Assembly: GCA_039566865.1 (NCBI GenBank)
Contig: CM076949.1
Span: 62,001 to 126,000, forward strand
Reading direction: 5' to 3'
From: Aurelia coerulea
Taxonomy: Eukaryota; Cnidaria; Scyphozoa; Semaeostomeae; Ulmaridae
DNA length: 64,000 bases
Part shown: piece by piece, positions 53,183 to 62,458 of the stretch
Numbering within the stretch: the first letter of the stretch is position 1
How the letters are laid out: the number at the start of each line of letters is the position of its first letter
Made by a program: the position numbers and the translations under genes
The notes under the pieces: generated by a model
What the model saw: the letters and a program-made list of their open reading frames with translations, nothing else
The model's database searches: none
What the model was told of the DNA's origin: nothing

Positions 53183-56100
53183 CTGAAAGTAGAATAAGCA
53201 AAGAATTATTCTCTGCTCCAATCAATTTTTGATGTAGCTCATACATGATAAACCACGCATATATTTAAACATTTTTCATGTTTTCATTTCTCACTCGATA
53301 CATTTATTGAGGGTTGCCCTTCAACAAAAGCTGTTTTAGAAGGGGCCTTCCAATACAAACAGTAATTATCAAAATGAAATAATGTAAAAACGCAACTGTT
53401 TTTATAAAGACGTTTTGATATCAAAGTCTTCTTCAGTTGAACTAAACCAGAGGACAGCCGAGTATTCATACATTTTTATAATCTTATTTACATAGCAATA
53501 TTTTTACAGAACCTAAGCTAAAATCATACCAAAAAATATTACAAATTATGAAATAGCATTTACCGCCACAACCTTTCAAAGAAATAGTAAGTTTTAGATG
53601 CCCTTCAGTAAACAACCGTCAAAACAAAACTAATATAAACCAAATTACCATAAAAACCATAATGTTAAACCTATTTGTAAAATCTATCTGTTGCTAGAGA
53701 GCATGCACGCATGTCGCCGATCAAAACTACTGCAGTGGAGGTCGGCCTTAAAACTTGATGATTCCCTTGAAAGCAAATGATGAATCTCAGATAAGGGCAG
53801 GGTCAGTAATGCTATCACCAGCCAGCCAGCCAGCCAACCAACCACCCGCCAACCACCCCGATCAACATGCCAACCCAAAATGACAAGCGACCGAGGAACA
53901 CAAACAATTAACAAGAAATTTAGCATCTTTTATGAATTTAACACGTGACTGCAGTGGCTTCCCTCTTTCACATTGTGTATAATATATATATATACGCCTA
54001 TGACCCGATACGAGTATAACACAAAAACATAAAGATGAGTTACAGTCCAGAGTCCAAAAATACACGATTGAAGTGTTCAAGAAGCCTGACATAGTTTGCT
54101 CTTATTTTCTCTGGTGTCGCTTCTCACGCATCCTTTTGTTGTTCTCTTTCCTCTTCTGATCCATTCGGCCACCTACTTCAAACGTCAACTTGCGCCATTT
54201 AAGACGATCATCTACACTTTCTGTCCATGTTTCAAGAACATCGCCTCTTTTCAGAATATCTTTGATGGTATCCTTGAATCTAAGCAGTGGTCGACCTACT
54301 TTCCTTCTCCCTTCTGCAAGCAATAATACATGATAATACATACATGTATAATACTGATAACATATCAATACCTTTATAGATAATCGATAAAATGGTCAAA
54401 ACATGACCTGATGGTCTTTCTAGAAACATTTTACTATCTGGGTCATCGATTTCCCTTTCATTCTATCTCAAAGGCCATCAACAGGTCGTCAGGCAAATCA
54501 ACAGGTCGTCAGGCAAATATGCTGTAAAGTATTTTCACCTTGCAAGTGGGGGACAACTTGAAGTGAATGATGATTTTGAATAAAAATTTAAAATGAAGAA
54601 TCGATCCATTGTCGTGATCAAATAGAAACATCTTACCTGAAATTTCTCTCCACTGGCAGATTATTTGCTGTCATACGTGTATTTGTGTTTTGATTCTCCG
54701 CTTGTCGATGTTGTGCTCTCTGAGACCTTCGCATGGAATGAGAAGTACTTCCTTCTAGCGCGTTTCTCGTTTCCATTAAAATATTCTGATTATTGATAAA
54801 TTTGGATCGAGTCAGCATTGGCGAATGATTCAACGACGAATTGCTTTGAGTTGTTGTCTCTGATAATTGTCTTCTTTCCCTAAGACTGTACGGAAAATGC
54901 CATTCTTTGTCTACAGTTTCAAAGCAAGATGACAATGAGAAGTTGGATAGATGTTGCGTTGAATCAGCATAATCAATGAAGGAATCATCATAACAATCAA
55001 AAGAATCATTGTCATAGTAGATGGAATCATCATTCGTAACAAAGGAATCATTTGAATCATTGGCATCAGCTGATATTAAATTTCCACTTGAGTTGGTTTC
55101 GTTTTCTGACTCCTGCAAAAATAAATATGAGAATAATGAAGGTACTAATGAGTGGTAGAATAATGAGACATATTTGTAGTTCTTCATCAAAATCTTTGCT
55201 GATTACGTTTTGGAAGAGGAGCGAGCAAATAAGGCATATCCCCAAATACTGGGAGTCCCAAAAAACGTTTGAAAAATTCTATTTTCATGATAACCCTTTT
55301 ATGCAAAAATCAATAGCTGAATCAAATGTTGGTTGTAGGGCAATAAATTAACGAGTATGAAATGTCCTCTCAGGACCAACCAGAGCTTCCCATAGAAAAG
55401 AGCTAAGAATTCTAGTGGTGGCAGAATAATATCAGTATTCGCCGTCCAGAGCTGATATAAGTCGTTGTTGTTATTGTTAGAAAACATGTAAAAGATATTC
55501 TCAAGGGACAATCATATTACATTATCATTAATTAAGAGATTTCTCTACTTCATTCTACATCAAAATTGTAATTTTAACAATTCAATTCAATTCAATTTTC
55601 TTCAATTCAATTCAACAACTGGTGTATTGCAGTAAAAGTAAAGAAATCTCTTTACCAATAAAAAACAGTGATTCAATTCAATTCAATTCAATTTCTCAAG
55701 GAAAGTATTTGATTTAGTTTTGTTCAAATTTGAATCAGCAGAAAATTATTTGCTTAGAGTATTGAGGGTTGCCATGTTTTAGGGTTTCTTGCCTTCTCAA
55801 AGTTATGGCAATGTGCAATGGCGGCTCTTGTTTTGGCCTGGGAGCAAATTTCGTGTTCGGTGATTTATAGCTCTTCAACCAAGTTACCGATAATAGTAAG
55901 AAAAATATTAGAATTTGATTCAGCAATTCGTAATTGGCTTTAAAATCCTTCCCATAAGAATCTTTGAAACTTGTATACACTACTGGTTTGTGAGAAACCC
56001 GGAAGCATACCCCAAAATCTGCCAAAAAATGAAACTCAGAATTTATGTTTATGAATATCATTTTCTTGAAAATCGAATAACAGACAGTTCCAAATTTGGT

Positions 56101-59100
56101 TCCTTAAAGCAATGACATGAGCAAACACAAAGAAATTGTTTCTCTCTTGTGATCCCATTTGATAATGTAAAAAGAAAATTAGCTTGATTATCCCTAGTTT
56201 GTATCGTTGTTTTTACAAGTGGTCGAGCGAATAAATAATTATATACCGGGTGAAGCAGAAAAAACGCAACACATTTGATCAGGGCTAGCAATGAGAATGC
56301 AAGTCCAATAGGTCAGTTCCTGATCAGTTTCAAGTAATCCTTGATAGCTAACTTGAAGATACACACATTATTTTTCATATTTGGTGTACTGATAGTTGGA
56401 ATATTAATCTTCAAAGTCCAAATTTGCCTGAACCTCCAAACAAGAGCTTTTGGGTTTTGGGCTAAACTGCAAACGCGCTATCTTGGGAAATCTCCTGAAT
56501 TATCGTGAAACAAGAGAATGAAGCCTCGTGCTGAGGAAATATTTGAATAATAATATCATCAAATTCATCAATTTTGTCTTGAAGAGACATCTTTCTTTAT
56601 GCTTCAAAAGTTTCGAAAAGTTCATCTGTCTCATAAAAGAGAGTAATCCGCAAAGTAGTTTGCTTGGGTGTGAAAAATTAATTAATTCTTGCAATCTTCA
56701 TGACTTTCGTGAAATGCATTATTGTTTAATCTTTCTGGGAATTATTACGAAGCAAGCAATCAGATATACCCAAGGGAAAATTATCCATGGATAATATCCT
56801 TAAAAATATTAACTCCTGCTTCGTTTTTTTGCAGGTACACTATGATTAAAGCCGATTGAAGAACTCTCATTCTTTTGTGAATTCTTCCTTCGGTATTGTC
56901 ATGTTGGTCAATTTTAAGCCTTCAAATTTCTGTTGAAATGTGTGCCTAAACATGTGTGCCCAAGCATGCTTACACTATACTATGCTCTGCTTGTGACTGA
57001 CGGGATTCCTCAAGCGTGTTTTCAGTTAGGCCAAAACCAGAAAAGATGGAAGCAAATTTGATCTTTCGAGATTGATATTCCAACCCTCCATGCACCAATG
57101 TCAGCAAACGAGGTATTTATCTTCAAGCTAACTATCGAGGATTATATTGAAAATTACTGTGGATTTATTGGACCTAAATTCTTGTCGCTACTCCCGATCA
57201 AATCCGTTGCGCTTTTTTGGGACACCCGGCATATTTTAATTAAAAATAGTAGAGAACAAACCATTTGATAGTCTGAGTCTCTGTCCTCCATTGTAGATAT
57301 CTCATTTTCTAATTCAAGAGCCAACTCATAATCCTCAGCCGATACATCTAACTTTTGATCACGATCTTTAACTCTGAATTGCTTCTCTGGAGAAGAACTT
57401 TCCAGGTTGATCTAAAACATGAAAAATTTAACGACTTTCCAAGAAGTAATTCTCTAATTTAGTTCAAAAGGAAAAGACTATTCCCAGGTAATTCTCTGAA
57501 ACAAAAAGGTTTAACAGACCTTGAAAACAAGTTTAGACAGAATAGATGATTGCACTAATATCACATTGATGAAGATTTTGCCACTGATCCTTTTCGTCTG
57601 ATTGATTTGATTGATTTGATCCATCTGATTGATTTAATGATCAAAAAGATTTGATTGATATAATCGATAAATACATCTTGGGTTGAGACGCAATGAATCA
57701 TGGTAGAAAGTTCCCTTATAAATAACACCATCTTTGGGGCAAACTTCTCGCACTCAGAATCTATTTTGTTTTCATTTCAGAACTTAGTAGTTAACTGTCT
57801 ATTACAATAAACAGTTTGATTTGAATGAATCACTGGAATCATTAACTATGCTGGAATTGAACCTGCAAATTTCACATGTTTCTTAACTATTTAACTATAA
57901 TGATGATCCAGCATGTCAAGATTATGAAAATTTTCGTTTTTACCATAACATTGTGTTACTTATGGACCATTTCATGGCATCCTACTAAAAATACACTCAG
58001 TTTTTTATCAAAATTGCAAATATTAATTCATAAATCCCTTGCTGTCAAGAAATTTGAATCAACAAGAATAAAAACTGTTCAATAATAAAGAACATGTATT
58101 TATAGGTTACTATTGATAATTAATGATTTTGTTGCATCAGTTTTCATGGCTGTTCTTTTCAAAACGCATTTCGCTGTAAATGTAGCTGATAATGAACTGC
58201 TTTCAATTGATGGGTGTATTCATACTTTCTTGTGCCATGTAACTTATGTTAAGATTACTGTACCCCTTCAGGAAGATAAAATTCTTCATCCAATCAATTT
58301 TTGGATTTTTAGATCGTTGGATAGCACACACATCTACCAAAAATTTCTAATAATTTCAAGGAATTTTATTTTATTTTTCAGCGAATTATAAGCAATTTAC
58401 AGCAAGGTCTTTTCAGCTAGGAACATGCTGTTTACATTATGAGGAAAATTTGAGAACAAAAGGTTTAAGTTTTCAAGTGCCTTTGATTTCCTGTTGAATG
58501 GATTTTGTGGTTACATACCAATTACGCTATTGTAGACACTGCACTAAATACATAAAGGATTACTCATGTTTACTCTTGTGGCCAGGTTAATGTTAATCAT
58601 TTTCAACAGTTCAAAATCCAATTTTCAGCAACCAATGGGTATTCACACAGCTCCCTGCACCCAATGGCTTGACATAATTGGCTGAGATTTGGCAGACAGA
58701 GAGAAAAGGCACAGGGGAACCAACTGTCTCTCAATTTTGAGAAAAATTGCCAGGTCCAATTTTAATTTCAATTTTAATGAATCTCAAAACCGGGCCAGGG
58801 AGCGAAGGCAAAGGCACGAAAAGGAAATTTGAGACACTTTGTTAGATTAATGTATTGAGAATGCAAAAATCTCATTGAGATTTATAAGAAACTTATCTGG
58901 GGGGGACAGGGAGGTTCTAGAAGGGGGTAAGGTGCAATTTTCGCTTTTTCAGGTGTATAACACACAATTTTTGGATAGTTGTATGGTTTTTGGTTTATAA
59001 ATACTCCCCATTCATTGAGGAATCAAATGATGTATAGTTTATGTGTTATGTTGTGTGCCTGATAATCAAGAAAAAAACACTGTGGGTTGTCACTGAAGGG

Positions 59101-60929
59101 GTACAGTTATAACCTTAAGATCTGCATTCCATAATAATAATAATCATCATCATTATGTTTTTAGATGGATTTATGGTAAATATCATATTATCATGTAAAT
59201 TTTTAAGTGCAAACAGTAAACAGCGCATTTGCTATCAATTCCCGGCTGCCCTGTAAAGTTTTACACAGATGAAGATCTTACATTGAATGTTTAAGCGATG
59301 TCAACAGTTTTTGTTTTTATAACTATAATAATAAGCTAAATCATCCTCAATAATAACATGACAGAAAATATAATAATAGTGATGATGAGCTGTTGCATAC
59401 CTTGGAAATACACCTGAATCTGCTTTTGCACAAAGGACACGTATTTGTCATCTGAAAAATGAAATATAAAAAGAGAATGGGCAAGCTAGATTTTTACTGC
59501 ATTTTCTCTAAACTAATAAAAGATTGCTGAGTTCTACACTCAAAATAATCAGAGAGAACTTAGGCTTTGCTCAGTCATGGGAATTTCCTGAAAGGATGGA
59601 GATTAAATTCATTTATTAGAGAAAACATTGCTTTGAAATTGAATAGAAACTAATTGCTGAGTAATCTGCCATGATGTGTATGACTAAAATGGAGTTGGCA
59701 TTTAGTTTGGAGCAAATTCATGGAAAATTTGTTTTGAGCTCATCTTTGTATGATTCAGATTCAGGAGTTTGTTGGTTGTTTGAAAAGAGTTCGAATTTTG
59801 CACCAAACCAGTCTGCAAAAGGTTGTTTAAAGATTTTGGAAAGCATGGAAATTTGTGCAAACTCCATTCAAAGTTTAAAAGAACAATAGAGCATACTCTC
59901 AAGTCTCAATTCAAACTAATTGCAAACTTTGTACAACCAACGGAACTTTTGTATGATGCAGTTACTGGGAATCAAGCTTGTGCGGGAAACAGGGGCAGGG
60001 CCTAATAATTTTGAAAACAATGGTGCTACATCATATCACACCCATTATTTAGATGTATTGTTATTGGTCCTGCTCCTGCTGGGAATATAAGCTTATTTTC
60101 AGTGCCCAGCCCCCTGGGAATTCACTAAAAATTTGCTTCATCCCCAGGCATTTGCACAAGAAACTTCTATCCACCCTAGCATGCCAAGGGCCAGGGGGGT
60201 CACACTTCCAAAATGTCCATCCAGGGGCTAGGAAGCAGCTTCTGATTGAGGAGCAATTGTTTTTAAAACAATAGGGAACAATACCTAAAATTAATGCTTA
60301 TGACGTATGTAGCACCATTGTTCCTGAAATTATTGGGGGCTTGAAACCCCCCATTTTAACATTTGTTGTTTATTATTATTACTTTTCTTTTGCAACCATC
60401 TCTAAAGGGACCATATTGGAAATAAGGTCAATATGACCTTATAATGCTATCCCTGCCACTACGATTGGGGGTGTTTTTACTGGTATTTATCTAATGTTTA
60501 TTTCTTATAATTTTCTTTATTTTATTAAGTGGCAAATGTGAACATAGTCTACATACATACATAGGGGCTCGAAATGCCTGAAGAAGAGTGAATTCACTGA
60601 GTTGAAGAATGAAAATTATTGAGTTAATTAGCTTCGTTTTCATAACAAAGATGAATCCCATCCGCTTTTAACTGAAATAAAGACCCGAAACCAGGTTGCT
60701 GCGTTACCTTGGACCACTCATATATGCAATGGAAACAGAAGAAATGATTGCAAATTGCCAATATGCCTCTGCATATTATGGGATCCATGCAGATTGAGCA
60801 AGTCTCTTTTATCATAGGCCTGCATTTGGTTGAGTCAGTTCTTTGGCCCTCGTTTTTCCTATCATGAGTGGTATTTCGTTTCCTCTTTGCATCGCTTGCT
60901 TCCTTTGCCTTGCGGTGATAATGAAACAT
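52111..60929 (-). CDS. C3HC4 RING-finger protein, putative E3 ubiquitin ligase (five exons, 656 aa)
   Basis: Spliced model: 60929-60708, 59451-59401, 57411-57262, 55112-54637, 53182-52111. All junctions are GT-AG and the reading frame is kept throughout. Residues 44-82 form a RING: C44-S-I-C47, C60-N-H62, C65-F-H-C68, then C79-P-L-C82, with the phrase EWSK before the last pair, as in PHRF1 and TOPORS. RING domains bind two zinc ions and recruit a ubiquitin-conjugating enzyme, so a nuclear E3 role is likely but inferred. The remaining 570 residues show no recognised domain: an acidic D/S/N-rich stretch (about 142-200), basic patches, a lysine-rich KKKKRR (526-531, possible nuclear signal) and an arginine-rich C-terminus ending PRYDF. 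The ATG at 60929 is the first in frame after a TGA. I cannot assign an orthologue. Confidence 0.87.
53818..53858. repeat. CCAG/CCAA tetranucleotide repeat
   Basis: CCAGCCAGCCAGCCAGCC runs into AACCAACCACCCGCCAACC, an imperfect tetranucleotide microsatellite within intron 4. It is likely polymorphic in length. Confidence 0.85.
54102..54317 (-). pseudogene. Non-LTR retrotransposon fragment: C-terminus of reverse transcriptase ORF
   Basis: Translation on the minus strand gives about 72 residues beginning AEGRRKVGRPLLRFKDTIK and ending in a basic K/R tail before a stop. The GRPxLRFKD ... W ... DRxKWRK pattern is the conserved tail downstream of the reverse-transcriptase domain in many invertebrate non-LTR retroelements (CR1/RTE-like ORF2). 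Nothing of the catalytic domain precedes it, so this is a 5'-truncated insertion, usual for such elements. It sits in intron 4 on the same strand as the host gene. Confidence 0.72.
54480..54519. repeat. Tandem 20-bp duplication
   Basis: TCAACAGGTCGTCAGGCAAA occurs twice in direct succession with no difference, within intron 4. Confidence 0.85.
54637..55112 (-). CDS. RING-finger gene, coding exon 4 (residues 142-299, plus 2 nt)
   Basis: The acceptor is TTATTTTTGCAG|GAGTCA and the donor is TTTCAG|GTAAGA. It encodes an acidic, low-complexity region rich in D, S and N with repeated NDSF/DDSF pieces, then a more basic part (MLTRSK, MRRSQRAQHRQ). The exon ends after two bases of an arginine codon, which the next exon completes. 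Open reading upstream of the acceptor (26 codons) is intron. Confidence 0.85.
55577..55695. repeat. TTCAA pentanucleotide microsatellite, two tracts
   Basis: Two imperfect AATTC/TTCAA tracts, about 55,577-55,615 and 55,673-55,695, are separated by about 57 bp of unique sequence. Confidence 0.85.
56244..57231. mobile_element. Non-autonomous DNA transposon, 988 bp, about 125-bp inverted repeats
   Basis: The left end starts TACCGGGTGAAGCAGAAAAA. The reverse complement of the right end starts TGCCGGGTGTCCCAAAAAAG. The arms go on matching inward through CGCAACRSATTTGATC, GTCCAATA, CTCGATAGTTAGCTTGAAGAT (left: CTTGATAGCTAACTTGAAGAT), about 125 bp in all. TA flanks both ends (56,242-56,243 and 57,232-57,233). 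No transposase is encoded; the small internal frames are unrecognised. It resembles Tc1/mariner-derived elements with GGGTGTCCCA ends and shares the terminal motif with the element at 46,175-46,539. Confidence 0.85.
57262..57411 (-). CDS. RING-finger gene, coding exon 3 (residues 92-141)
   Basis: The acceptor is CATGTTTTAG|ATCAAC and the donor is CAAATG|GTTTGT, phase 0 at both ends and 50 codons. It encodes a mixed-charge segment with VKDRDQ and an acidic helix-prone run (ELALELENEIS). RING proteins of this kind often have a KDRDQ-like stretch just after the finger. No separate domain is recognised. Confidence 0.8.
57412..59400 (-). other. Intron 2 of the RING-finger gene
   Basis: This intron is 1,989 bp, GTATGC...TTTTAG. 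It is AT-rich and includes a TGATTGATT-type simple tract at about 57,596-57,665 and a G-rich patch near 58,898-58,930. I find no coding frame or mobile element with clear ends in it. Confidence 0.75.
57596..57665. repeat. TTGATTGA-type imperfect simple repeat
   Basis: TCTGATTGATTTGATTGATT continues with variations to TTGATTGATATAATCGAT. It is an imperfect simple repeat in intron 2. Confidence 0.75.
59401..59451 (-). CDS. RING-finger gene, coding exon 2 (51-nt microexon, residues 75-91)
   Basis: The acceptor is TTTTTCAG|ATGACA and the donor is AAG|GTATGC. The exon encodes MTNTCPLCKSRFRCISK, which completes the C3HC4 ligand set with ten residues between the third and fourth cysteine pairs, the usual RING spacing. 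It is too short to be seen as an open frame; its identity rests on the RING match and the splice sites. Confidence 0.87.
59452..60707 (-). other. Intron 1 of the RING-finger gene
   Basis: This intron is 1,256 bp, GTAACG...TTTCAG. It splits the RING domain between its third and fourth ligand pairs. It carries a probable MITE (59,997-60,341). Small plus-strand frames at 59,671-60,274 are not supported as genes. Confidence 0.8.
59997..60341. mobile_element. Probable MITE, about 345 bp, about 40-bp inverted repeats
   Basis: The left arm reads CCTAATAATTTTGAAAACAA then TGGTGCTACATCATA. The reverse complement of the right arm reads CCCAATAATTTCAGGAACAA then TGGTGCTACATACG. The shared core AACAATGGTGCTACAT is perfect. 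Outer limits are uncertain by about 10 bp and no target duplication was identified. The interior is C/G-richer than the intron around it and has no recognised frame. Confidence 0.65.
60708..60929 (-). CDS. RING-finger gene, coding exon 1 (residues 1-74)
   Basis: It encodes a basic N-terminus (K/R-rich to about residue 35) and the first six zinc ligands of the RING: CSIC, then CNHFFCFHC. It ends at EWSK with donor AAG|GTAACG, in phase 0. Open reading continues past the donor for some 27 codons, but those lack the final CPLC pair, which is supplied by exon 2. Confidence 0.88.
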
Positions 60930-61397
60930 CTTTACGTTTTCGTTTCTTCACTTCGCATCAGAGGTCGGCCATTTTTTTCTTTTGATGTCAAAATCAAATT
61001 CAAACTTAGCGCCTAGACTCATTTTAAAAGCCTCATATTTCTCTCCTTGAGTTTTGTCGCTACAACAAAGGCGGTTGCAACAACAACAACTGGTAAAAGT
61101 ATTGAAGACTCATGCAATGAATCTACTAGTACAACAACAACAGCAATGGCTATTGTTAAGGTTATTCATCATCCGGGACCTTGCAACATTTTGGCGCCAT
61201 TCGAATTGAACAACCGGATCAAACCGCTTTCTTTATTGCTTCGACGAAGTTGAAGTTAGGCGAAAACGAAGTTATTGGTTGCATACCCAAACGAATCCGT
61301 TTGCATCGCTGTCATCTTCACGACAAGCAAGACTTTCTGAGGTCAATCCAACAAAGAGAGATACAGCTGATCATCGTCCTCATTCAGTGTTGCTGAT
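60930..61397. promoter_or_regulatory. Shared head-to-head promoter region of the RING-finger and Ran genes
   Basis: 468 bp separate the two divergent start codons, so both 5' leaders and promoters must lie here or in the first introns. Visible motifs are an E2F-like TTTGGCGC (61,190-61,197), an inverted CCAAT box (ATTGG, 61,274-61,278) and two CAA-rich tracts (CAACAACAACAACTGG near 61,079 and ACAACAACAACAGC near 61,131). No TATA box stands out. E2F and CCAAT elements are common in bidirectional promoters of housekeeping genes; function here is inferred. Confidence 0.5.
60932..60972 (-). promoter_or_regulatory. Two overlapping upstream open reading frames before the RING-finger start
   Basis: If transcription starts upstream of 60,972, the leader carries ATGGCCGACCTCTGA (4 codons, with A at -3 and G at +4), whose stop overlaps the next start as TGATG. 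A second frame of 8 codons (ATGCGAAGTGAA...ACGTAA) ends two bases before the main ATG at 60,929. Such chained uORFs usually lower translation of the main frame. The transcription start is unknown, so their presence in the mRNA is inference. Confidence 0.45.
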
Positions 61398-61430
61398 ATG
61401 GCAGGAAATGTACCAGACGCAACATTTAAA
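61398..61430 (+). CDS. ran: Ran GTPase, coding exon 1 (residues 1-11)
   Basis: ATGGCAGGAAATGTACCAGA begins an 11-codon exon, MAGNVPDATFK, ending at donor AAA|GTAAGT in phase 0. Animal Ran proteins have a short variable N-terminus that runs into [14 protein letters not shown], and exon 2 continues exactly with [12 protein letters not shown]. The start is supported by the length and by F-K at the junction. Intron 1 is 1,166 bp. Confidence 0.9.
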
Positions 61431-61982
61431 GTAAGTGTAAGACTGGGCCACAAATTTAGGCCATACAAGGTGTTCAACTTCAAAGCATCTTTGTTGGATA
61501 TCCGTGTAAATCCCTTAATATCTTAAGTTATCAACTGTCAGGATAAAACAGAGTTGCAAAAGGTGCTCTTACTTAAAGAACTTGAAAGATTATACTAACT
61601 AATGGCGCTGTATATATTGAGAACTAACTGAGGATGTTAAATTTTCATCATTTTTATGCTGAAGCGGTAATCTGGTAATCTCATATATCCAAAGCAGTTT
61701 CGGGTATTATGGAACACTACCTGAACAAGATTAAGTGTCAGCAATAAGTCATCTTGGTATCAGCAGGCTTATTAGCAATTTTTTATATTCCATTAAGATT
61801 TACAATATTACGGATTACTCTACCTACAAACTACAATACTACAAGGACAATACCATGAGGAGGACAAAACCCTATGACTACCCCATGGCATTGTTTAAAA
61901 AGTTAAACTACATACAATTTACATAAATGTTACATACAGCTAAAGAGAAAAATGATAAATACTGTACTGTGTGTGGTCTGTG

Positions 61983-62127
61983 CCAGACTGATAAGTTTGC
62001 AAAGTGCGCACGGAAGATGCGCGCCTGGCTATTGTTTTTAGAAGAATGGTTCTATTGTTGTTCCTTTGTTATACATTAAATTGCGAGCGGAAGATCTTCC
62101 GTGCGCAAGACAAAGATGGCAGTCTGG
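61983..62127. mobile_element. Short MITE with CCAGACTG...TGCGCACGGAAGAT inverted ends
   Basis: The left arm is CCAGACTGATAAGTTTGCAA followed by AGTGCGCACGGAAGAT. The reverse complement of the right arm is CCAGACTGCCATCTTTGTCT followed by TGCGCACGGAAGAT. The inner 14 bp match perfectly and the outer 8 bp match perfectly. The right arm ends in a GGAAGATCTTCC palindrome. The element is about 145 bp and non-coding; its outer limits may extend a few bases further. Confidence 0.7.
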
Positions 62128-62215
62128 GGTCTGTGTAACATTCAAGTTGGGGCTCTAATAACCCATAACCCAAAAACTGTTACAAGCAAACTATTCTGTT
62201 CATTTTATTTGTATA

Positions 62216-62318
62216 GGATACCTGACGTCTAATATGAGACAATTTACGAACAAAAAGGAATTTGCGGATACCTGACATCTAATATGAGACAGAATTTACA
62301 AGCAAAAAGAACATTTGC
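62216..62318. repeat. Tandem duplication, about 50-bp unit, two copies
   Basis: GGATACCTGACGTCTAATAT at 62,216 is repeated as GGATACCTGACATCTAATAT at 62,266. The rest of the unit (GAGACA-AATTTAC-A-CAAAAAG-A-ATTTGC) also matches with small insertions. Confidence 0.82.
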
Positions 62319-62396
62319 TTTGAGGAAATCAACAATTCAAGAAGACCCATACTTACTGGCCTCATAGCACTTCCCTATTTGTTGTTTTAACCCCGG

Positions 62397-62414
62397 GTCA
62401 AGGGGCCCCTTGAC
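62397..62414. other. Perfect 18-bp palindrome
   Basis: GTCAAGGGGCCCCTTGAC equals its own reverse complement. It lies in Ran intron 1. It may be a decayed foldback-element end or a chance palindrome; nothing around it decides. Confidence 0.8.
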
Positions 62415-62458
62415 AAAATTGCTGAAAATCCTAGAATCTAATTCAGACTATTTGCTAA

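Larger units (their letters stand above)
53183..54636 (-). other. Intron 4 of the RING-finger gene
   Basis: This intron is 1,454 bp, GTAAGA...TTTCAG. It contains a CCAG/CCAA tetranucleotide tract, a short TA tract near 53,976-53,993, a retrotransposon fragment (54,102-54,317) and a 20-bp direct duplication (54,480-54,519). The open frames seen here have no recognisable products apart from the retrotransposon fragment. Confidence 0.8.
55113..57261 (-). other. Intron 3 of the RING-finger gene
   Basis: This intron is 2,149 bp, GTTTGT...TTGCAG. It holds the TTCAA microsatellites (55,577-55,695) and a 988-bp inverted-repeat element (56,244-57,231) that ends only about 30 bp from the donor site of exon 3. 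No exon is needed here to keep the frame. Confidence 0.78.

Noticed and set aside
54096..54326. Plus-strand 76-codon frame
   Set aside because: It is antisense to the retrotransposon-tail fragment and has no similarity of its own.
55052..59902. Assorted 60-110 codon frames in introns 2 and 3 of the RING-finger gene
   Set aside because: They lack splice context and recognisable motifs. Several are inside the 988-bp element. Exons 2 to 5 join in frame without them.
61047..61396. Plus-strand frames between the two genes (68 and 71 codons)
   Set aside because: They overlap each other in different frames, are built partly on CAA repeats, and lie where the Ran leader and promoter are expected.
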